Positions 57,201 through 64,000 of a DNA stretch of 64,000 nucleotides are shown here, in pieces. The notes beneath the pieces were generated by a model. The model had not been told where the DNA came from. It did no database searches and saw only the letters and a list, made by a program, of their open reading frames with translations. Position numbers and translations under genes: made by a program. Every line of letters begins with the position of its first letter. Position 1 is the stretch's first letter. Location of the stretch: the NCBI RefSeq assembly GCF_000954115.1, contig NZ_CP010797.1, positions 1 through 64,000 on the forward strand, read 5' to 3'. The DNA is from Rhodococcus sp. B7740 (GTDB lineage Bacteria > Actinomycetota > Actinomycetes > Mycobacteriales > Mycobacteriaceae).

Positions 57201-59031
57201 AACTCAATCTACTTACCTGCTCCGCCGCGGGCAAACGCTTGACCTCAAAGGAATCGCTGATCTGGTCCTGGCTGGGACGTCTGACGTCGGAGCTGTAGCA
57301 GCATTCGTTGGGGATATTCATCTATATCCACACCTAGTAGGATTGCAGCCGGATCTATACCGATGCTTTATGGAGCATACGTGGCGCTGCCGGTCGATTG
57401 TGGGGACTATCGCGTTAGTGCATCCGGAGTCTCACTTTACCGACGAAAAAGCAGGACCTCTGCGTAGGGCTGCGTATCGCAAGCTCCGCCGCCATTGGCA
57501 ATTCGTCAACACGATGCATCTATTCGAGGAAGCCGGGCATCTCAAAGAATTTGGTGTCCATGTTTACGGCAACGATCAATCGCCTTCTTTCCTGAACGCA
57601 TCCTCAATTTACTGGCCCGACACTGTCGAGCGCTCGCTACGGCACGATGGAGCCGGCGTTGAACCGGGATTAAAAGACGAGGACGGCAAGTGGGAGTTGC
57701 GTCCTCATGCGGGACGCATTGTAACTGTCGACACGACCGTTCTGTCCTCATGGAAAGATGTTCTGGAGGATTCTGATACGCCTGTGCTTGAAACGCGGAT
57801 GGTCTATACAGTAAACCGTTCGGCCGCGAGTGTCTTGCGTAAGATTGCCGAATCAAAACGGGTTGGCGAAGTAGGGCTCCATTTTTCCAGGGGGTGGGAC
57901 GAGTCAATTGACCGCAAGAAGGGATACTTTGACTCGAAGTGGGGCGCTCCTGCGTCTTGGGATGACGTAATTCTTCAAGGTCCTCACATTCATGTGGCGG
58001 TCCCGTTCTACAAATCGCCAAATTCGACAATGCGATCTAAAGGAGACTGGTCGGATGTCGATTTAGAGGCGCTTCCGGTCGACTCGATTCCGGTCACTTC
58101 CTATAAGCCAAAAGGTGAAAAGGGGCGATACGACTTGGCCTATTCCTCTTGGCAGATGAACAGTAGCGACGGTGTTGTGGAATCGGTGTCAGCTCGCGAT
58201 TGTTATCGTCTGGCATGGCGGGCAATGGCCGCGAATCCTGGTGAAAGAACTCTCATAAGTTCCTTAATACCTCCGGGTGCTGCGCACATAAATGCCGTGT
58301 TTAGCGTCGGAATATCGAAACACAGGATCGCGGACTTAGTCTTAGTCGCGGCGGCAATGTCGTCTCTGATTGCCGACTTCGGCGTGAGGGTTGCTCCAAA
58401 GTCGGGAATTTATCAAAGTGTGTTCTATAGACTCCCATTCGTCCGCGATGAGCGGTTCGCAACCGCACTACGAGTGCGTGCGCTGCGGCTAAACTGCCTG
58501 ACGGAAAGCTACAAAGGCTTGTGGGAAGGCTGTTTTCAGGAGTCCATGTTGAGCGAAGAATGGACTGGTGGCTTTCGGTATAGTGGAAGAGCGCCGCTTG
58601 GCGAAGTTCCGAGGATTTGGACAGCGTCTATACCACTTCGCAATGCCGCCGACCGCCGTCAGGCGTTGATCGAAATCGACGCCCTAGTCGGTCTAGGATT
58701 GGGAATTTCGGCAGATGAGTTGTGCACAATTTATCGAACGCAGTTTCCGGTGCTTTTTGCAAACGACCGGGGCCGAGGGCCGAAGACCCAGTACTATAAA
58801 GTGTTCGACGCGAAGGGTCGAGCAGTGCCACTCAAGGTGCACGCACTCTGGAGGAAGAATGGAAATGAGCTTTCATCTGATGAGCGCACCGCAACTAACC
58901 CGTCCGGCAATACCTACACATACGAGCTGCCGTTCCAATTCCTCGACCGCGAAGCAGGCATGCGCGAGGCGTACGCAGAATTCGAGCGGCGGCTCGGAAT
59001 TCAAGGCGGAACACGCTTGGAGACACACTGA
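54277..59031 (+). CDS. drmMI: Large N6-adenine DNA methyltransferase, DISARM DrmMI-like
   Basis: This is a 1,584-residue type-IIG/PglX-like adenine methyltransferase. Residues 1-500 form a helical domain; then AGRERQQSASYYTPEVLTKF precedes motif I CEPALGSGAFAIEA (about 568-581). Motif IV is NPPW (about 948-951, in VGNPPWVRPR), the signature of N6-adenine methylation. The last 630 residues would include the target-recognition domain. GTG 54277 overlaps the drmD stop; the stop overlaps the giant helicase ATG by one base. From about 57,180 to 58,800 the coding sequence is AT-richer with rarer codons than elsewhere, suggesting an exchanged specificity domain. No restriction nuclease motif (PD-ExK) was seen at the N-terminus. 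Confidence 0.86.
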   Translation: MSTASDALIVGEDFISEHYFTTDATSQSFNARVIERRKQWETERADDRSTARSRFTAQRGDLTQKFLDLAEVADQQALESLYSILRSIFGFEGLRWEFTRVGATETEDGPALAVRARGLAGPAPLVIVEGAAELSVEQLLSKDEKTLRSTYRTEDEDAAGEPLHSVAQLLSHFSTMEDGPQFMLVLAGSKALITERSRWLEGRYLAVDLQLVCERNDDKRGGETDRALTCVAAESLAPDAEGNIWWTTVIDESAKHTVGVSKDLREGVRLSIEVIANDVVVRRRHRGLDPLPDSQAQTLAAQSLRYLYRILFLLYAEARPELGVLPTGEQTYERGYSLDRLRELLLVELVTPRAENGTHIYESLNVLCQWVDSGHDGSLGDSARAEGLTFRNLKADLFLSAATSLIDEVKLSNSAVQKVLRHLLLSRESRGRDRGFISYADLGINQLGAVYEGLMSYTGFFAKDALYEVAKNGDSSKGSWVVPEGRTDGIAEADFVTVKSELTGEPVKVRHELGTFVYRLAGRERQQSASYYTPEVLTKFTVGQALAELLDQDGSTTTADEVLGLTVCEPALGSGAFAIEAVRQLADQYLTRRQRELGERVEPEDYPVELQRVKAYIALHQVYGVDLNATAVEFAEISLWLDTMAKDLDAPWFGLHLRRGNSLIGARRALIPSEQLTSRNWMDATPVDVRFVDSAPGQPITGVKNGIHHFLLPTSGWGSTVEANEARELAPEALADLKTWRKELKPKPTTEQLRKIRGLASRVETLWLLASKRLEIAEREIRRPIPVWGRDPEVLETLVSRDEIEKSLANPNGAYRRLRRVMDAWCALWFWPLVDDDASVGGNLVEPPTLDQWIDTVSGLLGSPVAKSVREKKDGQLNLFAISTWDELEATEANELVFAQAKKIDALKTEWPWLEVAERVAQRQGFFHWELEFAPVFAGGGFDLQVGNPPWVRPRSNVDALLSEGDPWFGLTSKPTQSTYLLRRGQTLDLKGIADLVLAGTSDVGAVAAFVGDIHLYPHLVGLQPDLYRCFMEHTWRCRSIVGTIALVHPESHFTDEKAGPLRRAAYRKLRRHWQFVNTMHLFEEAGHLKEFGVHVYGNDQSPSFLNASSIYWPDTVERSLRHDGAGVEPGLKDEDGKWELRPHAGRIVTVDTTVLSSWKDVLEDSDTPVLETRMVYTVNRSAASVLRKIAESKRVGEVGLHFSRGWDESIDRKKGYFDSKWGAPASWDDVILQGPHIHVAVPFYKSPNSTMRSKGDWSDVDLEALPVDSIPVTSYKPKGEKGRYDLAYSSWQMNSSDGVVESVSARDCYRLAWRAMAANPGERTLISSLIPPGAAHINAVFSVGISKHRIADLVLVAAAMSSLIADFGVRVAPKSGIYQSVFYRLPFVRDERFATALRVRALRLNCLTESYKGLWEGCFQESMLSEEWTGGFRYSGRAPLGEVPRIWTASIPLRNAADRRQALIEIDALVGLGLGISADELCTIYRTQFPVLFANDRGRGPKTQYYKVFDAKGRAVPLKVHALWRKNGNELSSDERTATNPSGNTYTYELPFQFLDREAGMREAYAEFERRLGIQGGTRLETH

Positions 59032-62000
59032 TGGCTTCAGAACTTCTGCCCCTCGCTCAGGCGGAGCGCATCACGGCGAGCTTACTGGACTACCTCGGTA
59101 CTACCTTTGCTCTCGCTGACCCTGACGCCCGTCGCGCCCTCGATACTTTTCTCGCGCATACAACAACCGGAATGTTCCGAGGGCCTTATCTGCGTCTCCG
59201 GATGCCGTTTCGACCAGCTGAACCCGGCTGGCAGCAGTCGTTGGCGTGGGTCGGCGGTCTGACACCCTATGGCCACCAGGCCGCGGCCTTCGAGCGACTC
59301 AGCAGCGCAAATCTCGGACCGGACAAGTTGCGGCCGCTACCGACGCTCGTCACCACGGGCACCGGATCTGGCAAAACCGAAGCATTTCTCTACCCAATTC
59401 TCGATCACGTTCTTCGCTCGAAGCGACAGGGCGTCACAGGTACCAAGGCAATCATCCTGTACCCGATGAATGCTCTTGCCAACGACCAGGCGCAACGCCT
59501 CGCCGCATTGATCACGCAACACAAGGAGCTCGGTGGCATCACTGCCGCGCTGTATACCGGTGAAAAAGGCTCGACCAGAACAATTGTGAGCAGTGACGGA
59601 CTTATCACCGACCGCGACGTGATTCGTAGCGTAGCGCCGGATGTTCTACTCACCAACTACAAGATGCTCGACCAACTACTCCTACGGCATGCCGATGCCG
59701 ACTTGTGGCGTCAGAGTGCAACCAGCCTGCAGTATCTGGTTCTGGACGAGTTTCATACTTATGACGGTGCTCAGGGCACCGATGTGTCGATGCTTCTTCG
59801 CCGCCTGGGCATGACGCTGAAGAGCCATTGGTCTGACGATGATCCGGAAGTATCCCCCGAGGATCGCGCCCGCCCGCTGGGGCGAGTTACGCCTGTCGCT
59901 ACGTCGGCGACACTCGGTGACGGTAATGATCCGTCGACGATGCTCGAATTTGCACGCACGGTTTTCGGCGACGAGTTCAGCGATGACGCTGTGGTCACCG
60001 AATCCCGCGAAATTCTGTCCGAGTGGGCTGCGGGCGCGGAATCGAGGCTCGCCGACCTTGAGATCAGCCCGGCCGCAATCGACGAGGATCGCGTTCTGCG
60101 GCTCGCGGTCGCTTCACCCGGTGACGATAAAGATCCCGCCGAGGTTGCACGCGCGGTATTTCGTGCGTTGTTCACGCACCCTTATAGCCTGACCGACAAT
60201 CAGATCGATGAAGCGAGTCTGGATCTAGTCAAGGCGCATCCAGTTTTTAGCCGTTTGATCCAACGATGTGAAGCCGCTGTTGTTATTGCTGAGCTGGCAG
60301 ACCCGGAACTGTTCGCCGAAAACGATGTTGCTGCGTCAACTGATCTGGCTCGTGTCGATCCACATGTACTTACCAACGCGCTTCGCTCGCTAGTGACCAC
60401 CTTGAGCCACGTTCGTGCCGTGTCCGGTCGCACTGCTCCGTCTGTGGATGTACACCTGTGGATACGAGAGCTCACCCGGCTCGACCGCGCAGCGTCCGGT
60501 GCACCCCACTTCGCCTGGGGTGATGACGGTCTGGTCATAGACGATGCAGATGCCGAGGGACCGACGGCACCCTTCCTGCCGGCGTTGTATTGTCGGCACT
60601 GCAACAGGTCGGGCTGGGGCGTCTTGCTTGCTCCCACCGGTTCGGACCTCGACGTGGACGACACCACTATCCGTCGCCGGAAGCTAGGAGACGACGACAG
60701 ATTCCGGGCACTGATTCACGCCCCTTCTGAGGGAGATGACGTCGCCGAATCAGCGTCTCCGTCAACATCTTCGACCACCAAGCCGGTCTCTGGTTCCGAG
60801 CTGAACTGGCTTGCGGTCGATGATCGCTGCCTCTCGTCGCAGCGTCCAGCCGAATCAGTGGTGGCGGAGGGGGGCGCGTTGCCGGTTTTGGTCAACGTCG
60901 GCGATACCGCCGGTGAGGACTCGGTGCGCGACGTCTGCCCGTCCTGCCGGCAGCGCGATGGGATTCGATTCCTCGGATCCGCGATAGCGACGATGCTGTC
61001 CGTCTCGCTGTCCACGTTGTTCGGGACGCCGGGGCTGGACCCGCGGGAGAAGCGAGCACTTGTGTTCACCGACAGCGTGCAAGACGCCGCGCACCGCGCC
61101 GGATTCGTTCAGGCACGGTCGAGGGCGCTCACGCTGCGCACGCTGATCCGGCAAGCGCTCGCCGACGGCGATATGAGCCTCGACGCGCTCGCTCACAAAA
61201 TGGTGACCATGGCCGGTAACGATCGCGCAAAACGTTACCGGCTACTCCCGCCTGAACTGGCGGATCGCGACGACTTCTCGAAGTTCTGGAGCACGGCACG
61301 GTTGGGACGATCGTCGACGACATTGACTGGCTTCGTCACTCAGCGACTGCAACTCGACATCGAGATGGAATTCGGCCTTCGCTCCGGCGTCGGTCGAACG
61401 TTGACGAGAACCGGCACAGCTGTTGCTGAAGTGGACATCTCGCGCGCCGTTCTTTTGTCGTGCGCCAAAGAAGTTCTCGATGGGCAGGACGTCCAGCTGA
61501 CTACCGACACCATCGGCGATGCGCAGCTGATCAGGTGGGTTCGAGGGACTGTCGAGCGAATGCGGAACCGAGGCGCGATCGCCCACGAGTGGTTCGAGAA
61601 ATACCGAACGGACGACGGCAACCGGTGGTGGATCACCGGTGGTCGCAAGCGGAGTCAAGGAATGCCGGGCTTCGGTCGTGGGACATCGGCCCCGGGGTTC
61701 CCGATGCTGGGGACCACGAACCGTCGAGACAGCGATTTCGAGCCGATCGCGTCGGCGCGAGGTTGGTATGCGAGTTGGGCGGCCAAGACTCTTGAGGTCA
61801 CACCTGCCGAAGGCGCAGTGCTGAGTCGCCTACTGTTCGAGCGGTTACGCCACCGCGACGTGATCGGCGAACTACCGGGTGGTGCTTCGACTCGGACGTT
61901 CCATCTATCGCCGGCATCGATAGTGGCCCGTGCAGTTATCAGCGCTGATGCCGTCGCGTTGGTGTGCTCGCATTGCGGCGATTCCATTGTGAGCGGGCAG

Positions 62001-64000
62001 GAAACCATCGACCAGCTCAAGGGCGGCCCGTGCCTGACTGTCAACTGCACCGGCAAGCTGGAGCAGTCGCTAATAGCCGCGAACTTCTATCAACAGATGT
62101 ACGCCGTCAACGACATCCGCCGAGTCGTTGCCCGCGAACACACGTCCCTGCTGCCGGATGAGAAAAGGTTGGAGTACGAGTCTCAGTTCAAGGAGACGAA
62201 TCCGCCTCCGAACGCGCCGAATGTCCTTGTCGCCACCCCCACGCTCGAGATGGGCATCGATATCGGCGATCTGTCCGCCGTGATGCTTTCCTCACTCCCG
62301 CGGACGGTAGCGTCGTACCTCCAACGGGTGGGCCGCGCCGGCCGACTCACCGGAAATGCGTTGGCGCTGGCCTACGTCACCGCACGCGGAGATCAGTTGC
62401 CCCGCTTCGCCGATCCCAATGCCACCATCAACGGAGCGGTACGTCCGCCCGCCACTTACCTCGACGCGGAGGAGATTCTTCGACGCCAGTTCCTGGCATC
62501 GGTCGCCGACCGTCTTGCTCGTCAAAAGAACGCACCTCATCCGAGGACGACACCAGACGCTTTGGCTGCCGCCGGACCAACCACCTACCTGGGCACGCTG
62601 ATCGCCGATGCCGAGGTCAATTCGGCACTGTACGTCGACGAATTCGTCGCTGGTTTCTCCACGCTTGCCTCTGATGTAGCCGAGCGGTTGCGCGCTTTCA
62701 CTACGCCGCAGAGTGGTTCCGAGAGCAGTGAATTGGCATCTCGTTGCCATGCAGCGTCAGTGGAGTGGACGCACCGGGTTGAGACGTTGCAGCATCGTCT
62801 GAAGGCTGTCGAAGCTGCTATCCCAGAGTTGCTGACGGCCTTCAACACTACGGTTGCGACCGAGGAAGACAAGGTGGCGTACCGGACCGCGCTCGCGGCG
62901 CAACGACTGGTGCGTAACCAACTCGCAGAACTCCGGTCCGAGTACTGGATCAGCGCACTCGAATCGTTCGGACTCTTCCCCAATTACACGCTGCTGGACG
63001 ACTCTGTGACCCTGTCGGTATCGGTCAACTGGATTCACCCTGAGACCCAGGAGTTCGAACACACCGAGTTCGAGTTGAGCCGAGGTTCAGCTCAGGCACT
63101 GCGAGACTTCGCACCCGGATCAACCTTCTACGCAAGCGGATTCGCCATCGCTATCGATGCAGTGGACCTCGGTGCGGATGGAGACGCCGTTCGCGAGTGG
63201 GCATGCTGTCCCGAATGCGGTTTCGTCGCCGATCTCGGAGAAGGCGGCGTCGCGCCGTCGCAGTGCCCCCGGTGTGGAACTGTTGCGATAGCCGACATCG
63301 GCCAACGGTTACCCGTTGTCGAGCTGTCGAGCGTCTCGGCTGTCATTCGTCGCGAAGAGGCATCCATCGACGACGGGCGAGAAGAGCGGCTACGTACCCC
63401 GTACACCATCATCACCGCAGCCGATATCGACCCGAAGTCGTTCACCCGGCGCTGGTTCGTCGACGGTCTCGGCTTCGGCGCAACTCACCGTCGTTCGATG
63501 ACGATCCGATGGATCAATACTGGTGGGAGCCGGGGTGGCGGTTCGTCGCGGTTGCTGGCCGGAGGTGAAATCGAATCCGCAATGTTCCGTGTGTGCTCCG
63601 AATGCGGGAAGCTCGACACTGATACTCGACGAAACTCGGCCGGCGAGCACCGACCTTGGTGCTCGTATAGAAAGGCGCTCGAAGAGTCGACTGTCTCGGT
63701 CGCACTGGCGCGCTCGTTGACCACGGAAGGCCTTGTCCTTCGGCTGCCGCCCTCGGTGACGTGGGGAGATTCTTTTGCTATCCCCTCACTGTCTGCCGCG
63801 GTGCTACTCGGGTTACGAGAACGGATCGGTGGAGATCCTGATCATCTGCAGATTGTTTCTGTCAGCGACCCATCTCTCAACGGGGACAACCGGCCCGGTC
63901 TCTTACTGCATGACATAGTTCCTGGTGGAACGGGTTATCTGTCGGATCTCGCTGATCCACAAGCGATCTGGGACGTACTTCGGCTCGCACATGATGTCGT
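59031..64000 (+). CDS. Giant DEAD/DEAH helicase with DUF1998 (MZB-type) C-terminus, partial
   Basis: At least 1,656 residues are seen; the gene runs past the right edge. ATG 59031 overlaps the upstream stop (TGATG). Walker A VTTGTGSGKTEAFL (about 104-117), motif II DEFH (about 236-239), motif III VATSATLGDG (about 286), then far downstream VATPTLEMGIDIGDL (about 1066-1080) and QRVGRAGR (about 1097). The long insert between the lobes and five Cys pairs (CRHC about 520, CPSC about 635, CSHC about 980, CCPECG...CPRCG about 1390-1410, CSECG about 1522) suggest zinc modules. The end LLLHDIVPGGTGYLSDLADP is the DUF1998/MZB signature. Length and layout are like DruE of Druantia and MrfA-type helicases. 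It is coupled to drmMI. Confidence 0.82.
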   Translation, partial: MASELLPLAQAERITASLLDYLGTTFALADPDARRALDTFLAHTTTGMFRGPYLRLRMPFRPAEPGWQQSLAWVGGLTPYGHQAAAFERLSSANLGPDKLRPLPTLVTTGTGSGKTEAFLYPILDHVLRSKRQGVTGTKAIILYPMNALANDQAQRLAALITQHKELGGITAALYTGEKGSTRTIVSSDGLITDRDVIRSVAPDVLLTNYKMLDQLLLRHADADLWRQSATSLQYLVLDEFHTYDGAQGTDVSMLLRRLGMTLKSHWSDDDPEVSPEDRARPLGRVTPVATSATLGDGNDPSTMLEFARTVFGDEFSDDAVVTESREILSEWAAGAESRLADLEISPAAIDEDRVLRLAVASPGDDKDPAEVARAVFRALFTHPYSLTDNQIDEASLDLVKAHPVFSRLIQRCEAAVVIAELADPELFAENDVAASTDLARVDPHVLTNALRSLVTTLSHVRAVSGRTAPSVDVHLWIRELTRLDRAASGAPHFAWGDDGLVIDDADAEGPTAPFLPALYCRHCNRSGWGVLLAPTGSDLDVDDTTIRRRKLGDDDRFRALIHAPSEGDDVAESASPSTSSTTKPVSGSELNWLAVDDRCLSSQRPAESVVAEGGALPVLVNVGDTAGEDSVRDVCPSCRQRDGIRFLGSAIATMLSVSLSTLFGTPGLDPREKRALVFTDSVQDAAHRAGFVQARSRALTLRTLIRQALADGDMSLDALAHKMVTMAGNDRAKRYRLLPPELADRDDFSKFWSTARLGRSSTTLTGFVTQRLQLDIEMEFGLRSGVGRTLTRTGTAVAEVDISRAVLLSCAKEVLDGQDVQLTTDTIGDAQLIRWVRGTVERMRNRGAIAHEWFEKYRTDDGNRWWITGGRKRSQGMPGFGRGTSAPGFPMLGTTNRRDSDFEPIASARGWYASWAAKTLEVTPAEGAVLSRLLFERLRHRDVIGELPGGASTRTFHLSPASIVARAVISADAVALVCSHCGDSIVSGQETIDQLKGGPCLTVNCTGKLEQSLIAANFYQQMYAVNDIRRVVAREHTSLLPDEKRLEYESQFKETNPPPNAPNVLVATPTLEMGIDIGDLSAVMLSSLPRTVASYLQRVGRAGRLTGNALALAYVTARGDQLPRFADPNATINGAVRPPATYLDAEEILRRQFLASVADRLARQKNAPHPRTTPDALAAAGPTTYLGTLIADAEVNSALYVDEFVAGFSTLASDVAERLRAFTTPQSGSESSELASRCHAASVEWTHRVETLQHRLKAVEAAIPELLTAFNTTVATEEDKVAYRTALAAQRLVRNQLAELRSEYWISALESFGLFPNYTLLDDSVTLSVSVNWIHPETQEFEHTEFELSRGSAQALRDFAPGSTFYASGFAIAIDAVDLGADGDAVREWACCPECGFVADLGEGGVAPSQCPRCGTVAIADIGQRLPVVELSSVSAVIRREEASIDDGREERLRTPYTIITAADIDPKSFTRRWFVDGLGFGATHRRSMTIRWINTGGSRGGGSSRLLAGGEIESAMFRVCSECGKLDTDTRRNSAGEHRPWCSYRKALEESTVSVALARSLTTEGLVLRLPPSVTWGDSFAIPSLSAAVLLGLRERIGGDPDHLQIVSVSDPSLNGDNRPGLLLHDIVPGGTGYLSDLADPQAIWDVLRLAHDV

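Noticed and set aside
54277..59031. Considered a BREX PglX gene
   Set aside because: No brxC, pglZ, brxA or brxB neighbours, while SNF2 and DrmA/DrmB neighbours favour the DISARM methylase.

Overview
The window is high-GC DNA with actinobacterial codon use. Several starts are GTG, one is TTG, and ribosome sites are GGAGG-like. The gene families (DszA/NtaA-type flavin monooxygenases, intradiol dioxygenase, maleylacetate reductase, 4-hydroxyacetophenone-type Baeyer-Villiger monooxygenase, small secreted proteins and lipoproteins) fit a mycolic-acid actinobacterium, most likely Rhodococcus or a close relative. That assignment is inferred from gene content, not from a marker gene. No rRNA, tRNA, CRISPR array or insertion sequence was recognised.

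The left 36 kb is mainly catabolic. Positions 1-7.3 kb hold four tandem paralogues of an FMNH2-dependent monooxygenase alternating with two MFS permeases. Nearly all of the first 5 kb is broken by single-base frameshifts, which could be sequence errors near a contig end or real decay. A GntR/UTRA regulator and an orphan oligopeptide-type ABC ATPase follow. A minus-strand operon (9.5-11.9 kb) encodes an NTF2-like protein, maleylacetate reductase and hydroxyquinol 1,2-dioxygenase, the lower hydroxyquinol pathway. The 12.3-24.8 kb block encodes a ribose-type ABC importer (permease, lipoprotein binding protein, ATPase-permease fusion), three zinc-type alcohol dehydrogenases, two SDRs, a PRISE-like reductase and a 3-hydroxyisobutyrate-dehydrogenase-like enzyme. 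An XRE-cupin regulator lies inside this block, and an 18-bp palindrome sits in the adjacent promoter.

From 24.8 to 31 kb, a family-VIII-type serine hydrolase, TetR regulator, acyl-CoA synthetase and nitroreductase face a Baeyer-Villiger monooxygenase. Together they read as a ketone to ester to acid to acyl-CoA route. Positions 31-36 kb carry two duplicated pairs of exported proteins, an ArsR regulator coupled to a class-A-beta-lactamase-like lipoprotein with a clear palindromic operator, and an unknown protein.

From about 36.4 kb to the right edge the window is a defence island. It starts with a candidate PD-(D/E)XK nuclease, a truncated AAA ATPase, and an alpha/beta hydrolase whose hydrophobic C-terminus is cut by an in-frame amber codon. 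Then comes a large DISARM-like locus: a UvrD-like helicase, DrmA-like helicase and DrmB-like protein in one overlapping operon; an antisense ParA plus small-protein pair; a C5-cytosine methyltransferase; and a second overlapping operon with a SNF2 helicase (DrmD-like), a 1,584-residue N6-adenine methyltransferase (DrmMI-like) and a giant DEAD/DUF1998 helicase that runs off the edge. The combination of class 1 and class 2 DISARM hallmarks, two extra helicases and a ParA module, with no recognisable DrmC inside the window, is the most unusual content here.
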